Below are positions 1 through 8,093 of a stretch of DNA of 64,000 nt, in pieces; the stretch's first letter is position 1; each line of letters opens with the position of its first letter. The position numbers and the translations under genes are program-made. The notes beneath the pieces were generated by a model, which did no database searches, was not told the origin of the DNA, and saw nothing but the letters and a program-made list of their open reading frames with translations. The stretch is from positions 62,001-126,000 of the forward strand of contig CAZFCE010000014.1 of NCBI GenBank assembly GCA_964517605.1, given 5' to 3'. The stretch is from J095 sp964517605 (lineage in GTDB: Bacteria > Chloroflexota > Anaerolineae > 4572-78 > J111).

Positions 1-227
1 CTATCGGCGGCGGTGATAACATGCACGTCCAAATCGCGGACGGCGTAGTAGGTTAGCTCGCGAAGTTGGCCATTAACCAGGCAGGCAATCGGCATGGGCT
101 GGGCCGGAAAGTTGCCCGCCTTGACAAAATCCTCAATGGTTGCGCCCAGCGGCCCTTCGAGCACCTGCCCATTGGAAAATTTTATTTGCGCCGTTTGCCG
201 GGGCGTGGTTGAAAAAATGTTGGCCAT
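1..227 (-). CDS. Nucleoside kinase, N-terminal TGS domain (partial, runs off left edge)
   Basis: Only the first 75 codons are in the window. The gene starts at ATG 227, three bases after the stop of the upstream M42 peptidase gene, so the two are probably cotranscribed. The segment CLVNGQLRELTYYAVRD followed by a V-x-V-I-T stretch matches the TGS fold found at the N terminus of the large bacterial uridine/nucleoside kinases, in which TGS and a threonyl-tRNA synthetase-like domain precede the P-loop kinase. The kinase domain itself lies outside the window, so the assignment rests on the TGS segment alone. A GTPase or a threonyl-tRNA synthetase with a TGS domain is the main alternative. Confidence 0.6.
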   Translation of the reverse strand, partial: MANIFSTTPRQTAQIKFSNGQVLEGPLGATIEDFVKAGNFPAQPMPIACLVNGQLRELTYYAVRDLDVHVITAAD

Positions 228-230
228 TGA

Positions 231-1232
231 TTATTCATCCAGATTGAGGGGGCTGGCCAGCAGCGCCAGCAGCAAATCCACCGCGTGCTGCACGTCGGCG
301 GCGCTCACCATCTCGGATGGAGTGTGCACGTACCGGCAAGGAATGGACAGCGCCCCGGCGGCGCTGCCTTCGTGGGCCACCTGCATAGCGGTAGCGTCGG
401 TGCTGCCCACCGTGAGAATTTCTAGCTGGTAGGGAATTTTATGTTTAACGGCAACGTCAACCATGGCGCGTTTTAAGCCGGAATGGGCCAGCAGCCCCCG
501 ATCCATCACTTTGATGGCCGGGCCAAGCCCCATTTTCACCTCGTAATTTTTGCGCCGGGGAATATCGCCGCTGTCGGTTACGTCCACAGCGATGGACACA
601 TCGGGGTGAACTTTGTAGGCGGCGGTGGTAGCGCCGCGCAGCCCCACTTCTTCTTGCACGGTGAACACAAAATGCACCCGGTGCGCCGAGCCGGTAAAGC
701 GGCGCAACGTTTCAACCAGAATGGCGCAGCCAACGCGGTCATCCATGCTTTTGGCCAGCAGCGCGTTGCCCAAATCCACAAAGGGGCGCTGAAAAGCGGC
801 CACATCGCCCACGCGCACCGGCACATCCTGCGGGCGAGCCACGCCAAAATCCAGGTACAGCGAGCGGTGGGAGCGGTCGGGCTGGTCGTGGAACAGCCAG
901 TTATCCACGTTGATCACGCCCAACGCGCCGTTGGTAAATACGGCCCGGTTGCCAATGAGCGTTTCGGGCATAACGCCGCCCAACGCGGTAAAGCGGGCAA
1001 AACCGGCGGCATCAATACTAGAAACCATCAGCCCGATTTCATCCATGTGGGCGGCCAGCATTACGGTAAGGCCGCCGCCGGAGCCGTTTTTTACGGCGTG
1101 CAGGTTGCCCAACGGGTCAATCTCCACCGAATCGGCGTGGGGGGCAACGTGGGTTTGGATAATATCGCGCACGGCGTGTTCGTAACCGGGCGGGCCGTAG
1201 GCTTCGGTGAGTTGCTTGATCAGCTCTTTCAT
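231..1232 (-). CDS. M42 family metallo-aminopeptidase (first copy)
   Basis: A 333-residue cytosolic dinuclear-metal aminopeptidase of the glutamyl aminopeptidase/endoglucanase M family, the usual length for M42. The expected metal and catalytic motifs are all visible: HMDEIG, SMDDRVGCA, VQEEVG, VDVTDSGD and the C-terminal YVHTP. These enzymes form tetrahedral dodecamers that trim peptides released by the proteasome or Clp system. The ATG at 1232 follows an AAGGA Shine-Dalgarno. It sits 72 bases downstream of a second M42 gene and directly upstream of the nucleoside kinase, all on the minus strand. Substrate preference (Glu/Asp, Leu or Lys) cannot be read from sequence. Confidence 0.93.
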   Translation of the reverse strand: MKELIKQLTEAYGPPGYEHAVRDIIQTHVAPHADSVEIDPLGNLHAVKNGSGGGLTVMLAAHMDEIGLMVSSIDAAGFARFTALGGVMPETLIGNRAVFTNGALGVINVDNWLFHDQPDRSHRSLYLDFGVARPQDVPVRVGDVAAFQRPFVDLGNALLAKSMDDRVGCAILVETLRRFTGSAHRVHFVFTVQEEVGLRGATTAAYKVHPDVSIAVDVTDSGDIPRRKNYEVKMGLGPAIKVMDRGLLAHSGLKRAMVDVAVKHKIPYQLEILTVGSTDATAMQVAHEGSAAGALSIPCRYVHTPSEMVSAADVQHAVDLLLALLASPLNLDE

Positions 1233-1304
1233 AAAATTGTGGTGTCCTTAAAAAATAGGCGGCTGGGCCGGTGAATTGGCCGCCGCGCCAAACTTGATTT
1301 TTGA

Positions 1305-2396
1305 TTATCGTAAATCAACCGTGGCCTGCGACTGCGGCGCTAACCACGTTTGGCCGGGCAGGTGGCGCAGCGCCGCCGCCGCCAACTGGTGCGTGCGCCA
1401 AAAATCGGCCAGTTCCAGCACCGCCACTGGGCCGTGGATAAAGCGCGTGGGCACGCTCACCACTGCCGCCGGAATGCCCTCGCGTGCCAAATGCACCGCG
1501 CCGGCATCGGTAGCGCCAATGCCGGGCCGCTTAAATTGATACGGCAGCCCGGCGGCGGTGGCGGCTTCGATGAGCGCGTCCACCATGCGCCGGTCGGGGA
1601 TGAATGAGCGATCCATCACGGTGATGGCCGGGCCGTGATCCAGCCGGGGCAGGCCCGGTTCGGCGTCTTCATCCAGCGAGGGCAGGTCATCGGCGGCGGT
1701 GGCTTCAAGCACCAAAGCCGCGTCGGGGTGCGCGGCAAAGGCGGCCACATGCGCGCCGCGCATGCCCACTTCTTCCTGCACGGTGAACACGGCAATCAAA
1801 TCAACCGGGTAGTCGCCCCGGAGCAGTTCAATCAAAATAGCGCAGCCAACCCGGTTATCAAAGGCTTTGCCTTTAACGCGGCCCCGGTCTTTGCGGCGGC
1901 GCGGCTGCCCGCCCAAATAGCCAAATTGAGTGGCAAACGTGGCAAAATCGCCGGGTTTAACTTTGGCATCGGCGCGGACGGTTGCGCCTACATCAATGTA
2001 CATGGCATCAATGTTGACGGCCTTGTTGTACTCACCGGGTTTAAGCAGGTGGATGGGTTTTAGCCCGATCACGCCGGGCAATTTGTCCGGCCCCACCACC
2101 ACCGCCTTGCCCAGCAGCACGCGCGAATCAAAGCCACCCACCGGCTCAAATTTTAGCAGGCCGCTGCCGGAGATGCGGGTAATCAAAAAGCCCACTTCGT
2201 CCATGTGCGCCGTAACCATTACCCGGAGCGGCGGGCTGTTCACCGGCTGCCGGCAGTTGCGGGTAGCAAACAGGTTGCCCATCGCGTCAATGCGCCAGTG
2301 GTCAACGTGGGGTTTAATGGCTTCTAGAATGATTTTTCGCACGCTGCCTTCGTCGCCGGAAACGCCGCAGGCATTAGAAAGTTGTTCCAGGTACAT
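1305..2396 (-). CDS. M42 family metallo-aminopeptidase (second copy)
   Basis: A 363-residue M42 peptidase, a diverged paralogue of the next gene downstream. The metal-binding motifs are HMDEVG, AFDNRVGCA, VQEEVG, the LEAT..DDLP segment and RFIHGP. It differs from its neighbour in having NRVG rather than DRVG, and a Glu where the other copy has Asp in the fourth motif; both variants occur in the family. Its ATG overlaps the stop of the preceding FHA gene (TAATG), so translation is probably coupled. Two unlike M42 subunits side by side could form separate dodecamers with complementary specificity or a mixed particle. Confidence 0.92.
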   Translation of the reverse strand: MYLEQLSNACGVSGDEGSVRKIILEAIKPHVDHWRIDAMGNLFATRNCRQPVNSPPLRVMVTAHMDEVGFLITRISGSGLLKFEPVGGFDSRVLLGKAVVVGPDKLPGVIGLKPIHLLKPGEYNKAVNIDAMYIDVGATVRADAKVKPGDFATFATQFGYLGGQPRRRKDRGRVKGKAFDNRVGCAILIELLRGDYPVDLIAVFTVQEEVGMRGAHVAAFAAHPDAALVLEATAADDLPSLDEDAEPGLPRLDHGPAITVMDRSFIPDRRMVDALIEAATAAGLPYQFKRPGIGATDAGAVHLAREGIPAAVVSVPTRFIHGPVAVLELADFWRTHQLAAAALRHLPGQTWLAPQSQATVDLR

Positions 2397-2839
2397 TAGT
2401 CGGTGGTATCCGTTTCAAATTTTAGGCGTAAGCTGCCAATACCAATCACATCGCCCTGAGCGAGCGTGGCCGGTTTTGACAGCGGTAAATCGTTGAGCAG
2501 CGTGCCATTTTTGCTGCCCAAATCCTCAAGCCACCACACGCCGTTATCCCGGCTAAGCCGGGCGTGGCGGGCCGAGGCGGCGTCATCGGTTAAGGTGATG
2601 GTGTTTTCGGCGCTGCGCCCCAACGATGTCACCGGCTGCAACGGCAACACCGCGCCCGCTGCCAGCCCCGAATTGCCGGTAGCGGCCAGCACTCGCAGGC
2701 AGTACGCCGGTTGGGGCAACGGTTGGGCCGCCGCCCGCTGTAAATCTCGCCAGATGGCAAAAAAGGCCAGCCCCAAAAACAGGTATAAAATCAGCGCGGC
2801 AACCAGCCGCAACCCAAACAATATCCACTCCAAGCTCAC
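2396..2839 (-). CDS. FHA-domain protein with N-terminal membrane anchor
   Basis: 147 residues. Residues about 8-30 form one hydrophobic transmembrane segment. After a short linker, residues about 70-145 are a forkhead-associated domain with the phosphothreonine-binding signatures SLGRSAENTI, SARHARL and DLGSKNGTLLND. The predicted topology places the FHA domain in the cytoplasm, where it would dock a Thr-phosphorylated partner. The start is GTG at 2839, overlapping the stop of the upstream FHA gene as GTGA. The arrangement resembles the FhaB/FhaA pair of actinobacteria, although no Ser/Thr kinase, PBP or FtsW/RodA gene is visible next to it here. Confidence 0.88.
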   Translation of the reverse strand: MSLEWILFGLRLVAALILYLFLGLAFFAIWRDLQRAAAQPLPQPAYCLRVLAATGNSGLAAGAVLPLQPVTSLGRSAENTITLTDDAASARHARLSRDNGVWWLEDLGSKNGTLLNDLPLSKPATLAQGDVIGIGSLRLKFETDTTD

Positions 2840-3321
2840 TGAACCTCAATCATTGCGCCAATCTGGCCAAATTCAAGCGCGTCGCCGGGCGCAAGCGCGT
2901 ACTGGTCGTCGCTACTAACGGCCCGGCCATTCACGCGGGTATACGGAGCAGAGGCCAACCGCCGGGTTGGCTCGGCTTGCGGGTCGGTAAAAGGCTGGGG
3001 CGGGCACAAATAATAGCGCCCGTTGCGCCAGCGCAACTGGGCGTGATACCGGGACACGGTAGAAGCGGCCAGCACAATATCATTATCCAGCGCCCGGCCC
3101 ACGTTAACCACCGGCTCGCCCAGCGCCAGCCGGCGGCCATCAATGCGGAGCGCCCACCGTTTGGCGGCAAATTTTCCGGCAGCCAGGCTTAACACTTCCC
3201 GGGTTTCGGCGGGCGTGGCCGCGGGCCGGGTTGGCGATTTGTCTTCGGCGTGAAGAAAACGGTTAAACGCGCCCTCAACCAATCGCTGGGCCAATTGTTC
3301 CAGTCGGTCTAGTTGACTCAT
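2836..3321 (-). CDS. FhaA-like protein (DUF3662-type N terminus plus FHA domain)
   Basis: I place the start at ATG 3321, giving 161 residues, because the resulting N terminus (MSQLDRLEQLAQRLVEGAF) resembles the FhaA N-terminal domain. A longer reading from 3375 would run upstream through the promoter. The C-terminal half is an FHA domain (VGRALDNDIV, STVSRYHAQL, TRVNGRAV). The ATG lies only about 8 bases after a perfect TATAAT, so the message may be leaderless. It is the first gene of a minus-strand operon FhaA-like, FHA-TM, M42, M42, nucleoside kinase. The role is presumably phosphopeptide recognition at the membrane; no partner kinase is visible. Confidence 0.85.
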   Translation of the reverse strand: MSQLDRLEQLAQRLVEGAFNRFLHAEDKSPTRPAATPAETREVLSLAAGKFAAKRWALRIDGRRLALGEPVVNVGRALDNDIVLAASTVSRYHAQLRWRNGRYYLCPPQPFTDPQAEPTRRLASAPYTRVNGRAVSSDDQYALAPGDALEFGQIGAMIEVQ

Positions 3322-3328
3322 AGCCAGA

Positions 3329-3334
3329 ATTATA
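3329..3334 (-). promoter_or_regulatory. -10 element of the FHA/M42 operon
   Basis: A perfect TATAAT on the minus strand about 8 bases before the ATG at 3321, implying a start of transcription at or next to the start codon. The candidate -35 (TTTCTA, 17 bases upstream) is weak. Confidence 0.5.
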
Positions 3335-3375
3335 GCCCAAGCCCGGCGAAATAGAAAACAACCCCGCGCCCACAA

Positions 3376-3404
3376 TTTACGGCCAGCCGGCTATGTGCTA
3401 TACT
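3376..3404 (+). promoter_or_regulatory. trmFO promoter
   Basis: TTTACG, a 17-base spacer and TATACT preceded by TGTGC, ending 22 bases before the ATG at 3427. It lies back to back with the promoter of the divergent FHA operon. Confidence 0.6.
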
Positions 3405-3426
3405 ACCCCCCCAGCAGGAGACCGAC

Positions 3427-4788
3427 ATGAAGTCAGCAGATTTAACCGTAATTGGCGGCGGTTTGGCCGGAACCGAAGCGGCCTGGCAGGCCGCCGAACG
3501 GGGCTTAACCGTGGCCTTGTTTGAAATGCGCCCGGCGCAACCCACCCCGGCCCACGTTACCGGCCAACTGGCCGAACTGGTGTGCAGCAATTCGCTGGGC
3601 AGCGATGTGCCGGAGCGCGCCCCCGGCCTGCTCAAAGCCGAAATTCGCCGGCTGGGGTCGCTGATGATGCAGGCCGCCGCCGAGGCCGCCGTGCCCGCCG
3701 GCGGGGCGCTGGCCGTTGACCGCGAGGCTTTTGCCGCCGCCGTTACCCACCGCATCGAGGCGCACCCGCGCATTACCTTGATTCGGCAGGAAGTAACGCG
3801 CCTGCCCGATACGCCCACCATTGTCGCCAGCGGGCCGCTCACCTCGGCGGCGCTGGCCGCAGAACTGGCCCAACTGGCCGGCAGCGATTACCTGTATTTT
3901 TACGATGCCGCCGCGCCCATTGTGGCCGCCGAATCCATCAATATGGAAGTTGCCTTCCGCGCCAGCCGCTACGGGCGCGGCGAACAAGCCGAAGGCGATT
4001 ACATCAATTGCCCTTTTACCCAAGCCGAATACCAAACTTTTATCACCGCCCTGCGCGCCGCCGAAAAAATCGAGCTGAAGCAGTTTGAGCAGGAAGACCC
4101 TCACTTTTTTGAAATGTGCCTGCCCATTGAAGAACTGGCTCGCCGGGGCGACCAGGCGCTGGCATTTGGCCCCATGCGCCCGGTGGGCCTCACCGACCCG
4201 CGCACGGGCCGCCGCCCCTACGCCGTGTTGCAACTCCGGCAGGATAACCTGGCCGGCACGCTGTATAACCTGGTGGGTTTTCAAACCAACCTGCGCTGGA
4301 GCGAGCAAAAACGGGTATTCCGCCTGATTCCCGGCCTGGAAAACGCCGAGTTTTTGCGCTACGGCGTAATGCACCGCAACACCTACCTTAACTCGCCGGC
4401 GCTACTGGAGCCAACGCTCCAGTGGCGCGCCCGCGCCAACCTGTTTTTTGCCGGGCAAATCATCGGCGTGGAGGGCTATGTGGGCAACGCCGCCACCGGC
4501 CTGCTGGCGGGCATTAACGCCGCCCGGCTGCGGCGCGGGCAAACGCCGGTAACGCTGCCGCCCACCACCATGCTGGGGGCGCTGTGCCATTACGTTACCC
4601 ACGCCGAACCCAAAGACTTTCAGCCGATGAAGGCCAACTTTGGCTTGCTGCCGCCGCTGGAACAGAACGTGCGCAACAAAAAGCTGCGCTATCAGCATTA
4701 CGCCGAGCGGGCGCAGCAGGATTTGGAGCAAACCATCACCGCCACCGGGCTGGATCATCTTACGGTAAAGGCAGTTTATGCAGAATAA
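3427..4788 (+). CDS. trmFO: Methylenetetrahydrofolate--tRNA-(uracil-54-C5)-methyltransferase TrmFO
   Basis: 453 residues, close to the family norm. The protein forms 5-methyluridine at position 54 of tRNA using methylene-THF and FAD, in place of the SAM-dependent TrmA. The N-terminal dinucleotide-binding motif IGGGLAGTEAAWQ, the family block CSNSLGSDVPERAPGLLKAE and the GVEGYVGNAATGLLAGINAA block near the C terminus separate it from its paralogue MnmG, which is also in this window. A GGAG Shine-Dalgarno precedes ATG 3427. The last 11 bases overlap the start of the histidine kinase gene, so the two are translationally coupled. Confidence 0.96.
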   Translation: MKSADLTVIGGGLAGTEAAWQAAERGLTVALFEMRPAQPTPAHVTGQLAELVCSNSLGSDVPERAPGLLKAEIRRLGSLMMQAAAEAAVPAGGALAVDREAFAAAVTHRIEAHPRITLIRQEVTRLPDTPTIVASGPLTSAALAAELAQLAGSDYLYFYDAAAPIVAAESINMEVAFRASRYGRGEQAEGDYINCPFTQAEYQTFITALRAAEKIELKQFEQEDPHFFEMCLPIEELARRGDQALAFGPMRPVGLTDPRTGRRPYAVLQLRQDNLAGTLYNLVGFQTNLRWSEQKRVFRLIPGLENAEFLRYGVMHRNTYLNSPALLEPTLQWRARANLFFAGQIIGVEGYVGNAATGLLAGINAARLRRGQTPVTLPPTTMLGALCHYVTHAEPKDFQPMKANFGLLPPLEQNVRNKKLRYQHYAERAQQDLEQTITATGLDHLTVKAVYAE

Positions 4789-6046
4789 ACAACTGGCTCA
4801 ATGGCTGCAAGACCACACCAACATGCTGGGCAGCGCCGATGCCTCGCCAGACAGCGCCTTTTACGTGGCCCTGTACGAGGGCATTATTGATATGGCGCTC
4901 AACCACGATACCCGCATGATTGATTCGGTGGTAGAAAGCGCCGCCGCCCACGCCGCCGCCATTGGCCGCAAACTCACCCACCTGCTGGACGTGCCTCAAA
5001 CCCTGCGCCAACGCATCTGGCAACGCCTGGATGAAGAAGTTGATGCCGAACCGGCGATTATTATGCTCACCGCGCTGGACGCCATTTTTACGCACGTTAC
5101 CCGCAACGCCATTGACGCCTACACCACCACCACCGGCCTGGCCCTGGCCGCCCGTTCCGCCGAAATGGCGCGGCTGTACGCCGAATCCGAGCAGAAAGTC
5201 ATGCAATACGCCACCGAAGTTTCGCGGGCCAACCGCGAACTGACCCGGCTGGAAAAGGCCAAAACCGACTTTATCAGCATTGCCGCCCACGAGCTAAAAA
5301 CCCCGCTCACCATTATTCAGGGCTACGTGAATATTCTGCACGATCTGGACATTGGCGAGCATGGCAAAAACCTCACCACCGGCATAGACCGGGGCGTGGA
5401 GCGCATGAACAGCATCCTTGATGACATGCTCGACCTGTCGGCGCTGGATATGCGTAAATTGCACCTGGCGTTGCAAAACGTTAACCTGGCCAAAATCATC
5501 AATTTGATTGCGACGCAAGCCGAACAACCGCTGCACCAGCGGCAACAAACCATCACCGTAACGGGGCTGGACACCCTGCCCGAAATTGAAGCCGATGCCG
5601 CCCGCCTGTACCAAATTTTCCGGCAGCTCATCAGCAACGCCATTAAATACACGCCCGACGGCGGGCGCATTGCCATTGCCGGCGAAACGCCGCCGCCGGG
5701 CCGGCTGGTAAAAATCACCGTGAGCGATACCGGCGTGGGCATTGCCCCGGAAGACCGCGACCGGATTTTTGAAAAATTCTACCGCGCCAGCGATTCGGCG
5801 CTGCATTCCACCGGCAAGGTAAAATTTATGGGCGCGGGGCCGGGGTTGGGGCTGGCCATTGTTAAAGGGCTGGTCGAAGCGCACGGCGGCGCGGTAGCCG
5901 CCGACAGCCCCGGTTTTGACATGCAAAATTGCCCCGGCAGCAAATTTACCGTGCAATTGCCCATTACCGCCGCTCCGCCGCCCGATATTGAGGTGCAGTG
6001 GATTGGCCCCAAAATTACCCCGGAGACACCCAACCGCCAGCCATGA
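4778..6046 (+). CDS. Soluble sensor histidine kinase
   Basis: 422 residues with no transmembrane segment. An N-terminal helical region of about 150 residues that I do not recognise is followed by a short coiled coil, then HisKA (H box FISIAAHELKTPLTIIQGY) and HATPase_c (N box QLISNAIKYTPDGG, G1 VSDTGVGIAPED, G2 GAGPGLGLAIVKG). It would autophosphorylate on the His of the H box; its response regulator is not adjacent. The ATG lies inside the 3' end of trmFO. Its stop overlaps the start of the aminotransferase gene as ATGA. The N-terminal region may be a globin-like or RsbR-type sensor, which is only a guess. Confidence 0.9.
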   Translation: MQNKQLAQWLQDHTNMLGSADASPDSAFYVALYEGIIDMALNHDTRMIDSVVESAAAHAAAIGRKLTHLLDVPQTLRQRIWQRLDEEVDAEPAIIMLTALDAIFTHVTRNAIDAYTTTTGLALAARSAEMARLYAESEQKVMQYATEVSRANRELTRLEKAKTDFISIAAHELKTPLTIIQGYVNILHDLDIGEHGKNLTTGIDRGVERMNSILDDMLDLSALDMRKLHLALQNVNLAKIINLIATQAEQPLHQRQQTITVTGLDTLPEIEADAARLYQIFRQLISNAIKYTPDGGRIAIAGETPPPGRLVKITVSDTGVGIAPEDRDRIFEKFYRASDSALHSTGKVKFMGAGPGLGLAIVKGLVEAHGGAVAADSPGFDMQNCPGSKFTVQLPITAAPPPDIEVQWIGPKITPETPNRQP

Positions 6047-7194
6047 AAGCCGCCCAACGCGCCCAAAATTTACCGCCGCTTTTTTTTGCCGGCCTTAACC
6101 GGCGCATTGCCGAGTTACGCGCCGCCGGAGCCGACATCATCAACCTGGATGCCGGCAGCCCCGATTTGCCGCCCGACCCGCGCCTGATAGACACCCTCAA
6201 ACGCCACGCCGATGACCCCACCCAGCACAATTACGGTGGTTACGCCGGGCAGCCGCCGCTCCGCCAGGCGATTATCACTTACTACCACCGCCGTTTTGGC
6301 GTGGAACTGACCAACGCCGAACTGCTGCCGCTCATTGGCTCTAAAGAAGGCGTGGTCAATTTGCACCTGGCCTGGCTGGACCCCGGCGACCTGTCGCTGG
6401 TGCCGGACCCCGGCTACCCCAGCTACGTGTACGCGCCGCTGCTGGCCGGCGGGCGCATTGAGCGTTTTGCGCTGCTGCCTCACCGTGGCTGGCTGCCCGA
6501 TTTGGCCGGCATTCCCACCGCCGTGGCCAAATCGGCCCGAATGCTGTGGCTCAATTACCCCAACAATCCCACCGGCGGCTGCGCCACGCTGGAATTTTTT
6601 GCCGAAGCCGTGGATTTTTGCCGCCAGTTTGATATTTTGCTTTGCCACGATGCCCCCTACGCCGATGTAACGTTTGACGGCCACGTTGCGCCCAGCGTGC
6701 TGCAAGTGCCGGGGGCCAAAGATGTGGCCATCGAGTTTAACTCGCTGTCAAAAACATACAACCTGGCCGGCTGGCGGATTGGCATGGCCGTGGGCAATCC
6801 CGTTGCGGTGGAGGCGCTGGCCACCGTTAAAACCCAGATTGATTCCGGCATGGCCAAGCCCATCCAGGCAATGGCCGTGGAGGCTCTGACCGGCGACCAA
6901 AGCTGGCTGCAACCGCGCAACGCTGTGTACCGGCAGCGCCGCGACCTGACGCTGGCCACGCTGCGGCGGTTGGGGCTGGAGGCCGTTACTCCCGCCGGCG
7001 GGCTGTACGTCTGGTTCAGGGTGCCGCCGGGTTACACTTCTACTCAATTTCACACGCGGGTGCTGGAACAGGCCCACGTATCTATCACGCCCGGCCCGGT
7101 GTACGGGCCAAACGGCGAAGGCTGGGCCAGAATTTCGCTGGTGGCGGCCACTCCTCGCCTGCAAGAAGCGTTACGGCGGCTGGAACAACTATGA
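6043..7194 (+). CDS. PLP-dependent class I/II aminotransferase, LL-diaminopimelate aminotransferase-like
   Basis: Fold-type I aminotransferase. I choose ATG 6043 (383 residues), which overlaps the kinase stop as ATGA, over the in-frame ATG at 5998 inside the kinase gene. The PLP lysine is in NSLSKTYNLAGWRIGMAVGN; NYPNNPTGG and the D-A-P-Y motif are also present. The run LQVPGAKDVAIEFNSLSK is typical of the DapL/AspB-like group that includes LL-diaminopimelate aminotransferase, which would feed lysine and peptidoglycan synthesis. Substrate cannot be fixed from sequence, so aspartate or alanine transamination remain possible. Confidence 0.88.
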   Translation: MKAAQRAQNLPPLFFAGLNRRIAELRAAGADIINLDAGSPDLPPDPRLIDTLKRHADDPTQHNYGGYAGQPPLRQAIITYYHRRFGVELTNAELLPLIGSKEGVVNLHLAWLDPGDLSLVPDPGYPSYVYAPLLAGGRIERFALLPHRGWLPDLAGIPTAVAKSARMLWLNYPNNPTGGCATLEFFAEAVDFCRQFDILLCHDAPYADVTFDGHVAPSVLQVPGAKDVAIEFNSLSKTYNLAGWRIGMAVGNPVAVEALATVKTQIDSGMAKPIQAMAVEALTGDQSWLQPRNAVYRQRRDLTLATLRRLGLEAVTPAGGLYVWFRVPPGYTSTQFHTRVLEQAHVSITPGPVYGPNGEGWARISLVAATPRLQEALRRLEQL

Positions 7195-8021
7195 TTACCT
7201 CAACCCAAAATCCCCGGATTATCGAGGCGCGCAAGCTGGCGCAGCGTAAATATCGCCAACGGCAGGACAGATTTTTGGTGGAAGGGCTGCAACTGCTGGC
7301 GATGGCCGTAGACATGCAGACCGCCTGGCCCGCCAAAATCCAGCCGCAGGAGATTTTTTATTGCCCCGACCTGTTCACCGGCGAAACCGCGCCGCGCCTG
7401 CTGGCTCAACTCACCCGGATTGGCGCAACGCCCCTGCCCGTGTCCGAAGAGGTGCTCAACACCATTTCGGACCGCGACACCTCGCAGGGGTTGGCCGCCA
7501 CTTTTAAACTGAGCGCGCTGGAATGGTCCATTGATGATTTACTGGCCCGCGCCCAAACCGCGCCGGGACTGTTTTTGTTTCTGGATAAATTGCAAGACCC
7601 CGGCAACCTGGGCACGCTCATCCGCACCGCCGACGCGGTGGGCGCGGCGGGCGTTATTCTGCTGGAGCCGTGCGTTGACCCGTTCGACCCCAAAACCGTG
7701 CGCGGCACCATGGGATCAATTTTTAACGTGCCGTTTGCGCGGATTGCCAGCGCCACGGCGGTGCTACCCCGGCTGGCGCAACTGGGCTACCATCTGGTCG
7801 GTGCCGATGCCCCGCGCGGCGAAACGGTGTGGCGCAGCCCGGCCTTTAACGGCCCGGCGGCGCTGGTGCTGGGCAACGAGGCGCGTGGCCTCAGCCCGGA
7901 ACTGCACCCGCACGTAACGCATTACGTCAGCCTGCCGCTGGTGGGCCACGCCGAAAGCCTGAACGTGTCCATTGCCGGCGGCGTGCTGATGTACGAATGG
8001 CTGCGGGTAAACCAGAATTAA
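7191..8021 (+). CDS. TrmH/SpoU-family RNA 2'-O-methyltransferase
   Basis: 276 residues: an N-terminal L7Ae/L30e-like RNA-binding domain (residues about 10-110) and a C-terminal SPOUT domain. The three family motifs are present: DKLQDPGNLGTLIRTADAVG, LVLGNEARGLS and the trefoil-knot SAM site LPLVGHAESLNVSIAGGVLMYE. Such enzymes methylate ribose in 23S rRNA or tRNA. The start overlaps the aminotransferase stop as ATGA, making it the fourth gene of the trmFO operon, so two of the four genes act on stable RNA. The exact target nucleotide is unknown. Confidence 0.92.
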   Translation: MITSTQNPRIIEARKLAQRKYRQRQDRFLVEGLQLLAMAVDMQTAWPAKIQPQEIFYCPDLFTGETAPRLLAQLTRIGATPLPVSEEVLNTISDRDTSQGLAATFKLSALEWSIDDLLARAQTAPGLFLFLDKLQDPGNLGTLIRTADAVGAAGVILLEPCVDPFDPKTVRGTMGSIFNVPFARIASATAVLPRLAQLGYHLVGADAPRGETVWRSPAFNGPAALVLGNEARGLSPELHPHVTHYVSLPLVGHAESLNVSIAGGVLMYEWLRVNQN

Positions 8022-8050
8022 GCAGGGGCGCAGCAACAACGATGAAATCC

Positions 8051-8076
8051 GTAATTCGTAGTTCGTAATTCGTTAC
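8051..8076 (+). repeat. Heptanucleotide repeat (GTAATTC)n
   Basis: Three tandem 7-mers GTAATTC, GTAGTTC, GTAATTC plus a partial fourth (GTTAC) lie between the methyltransferase gene and hisC, ending five bases before the hisC Shine-Dalgarno. The same 7-mer in inverted orientation occurs inside hypF (36256-36283). Confidence 0.75.
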
Positions 8077-8093
8077 TTTAAAGGAGCCAATTG

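Noticed and set aside
483..1274. Open frame of 263 codons on the plus strand opposite the first M42 gene
   Set aside because: His/Gly-rich composition and no domain; it is the antisense shadow of a well-supported peptidase gene. Many similar long antisense frames occur because of the GC bias.
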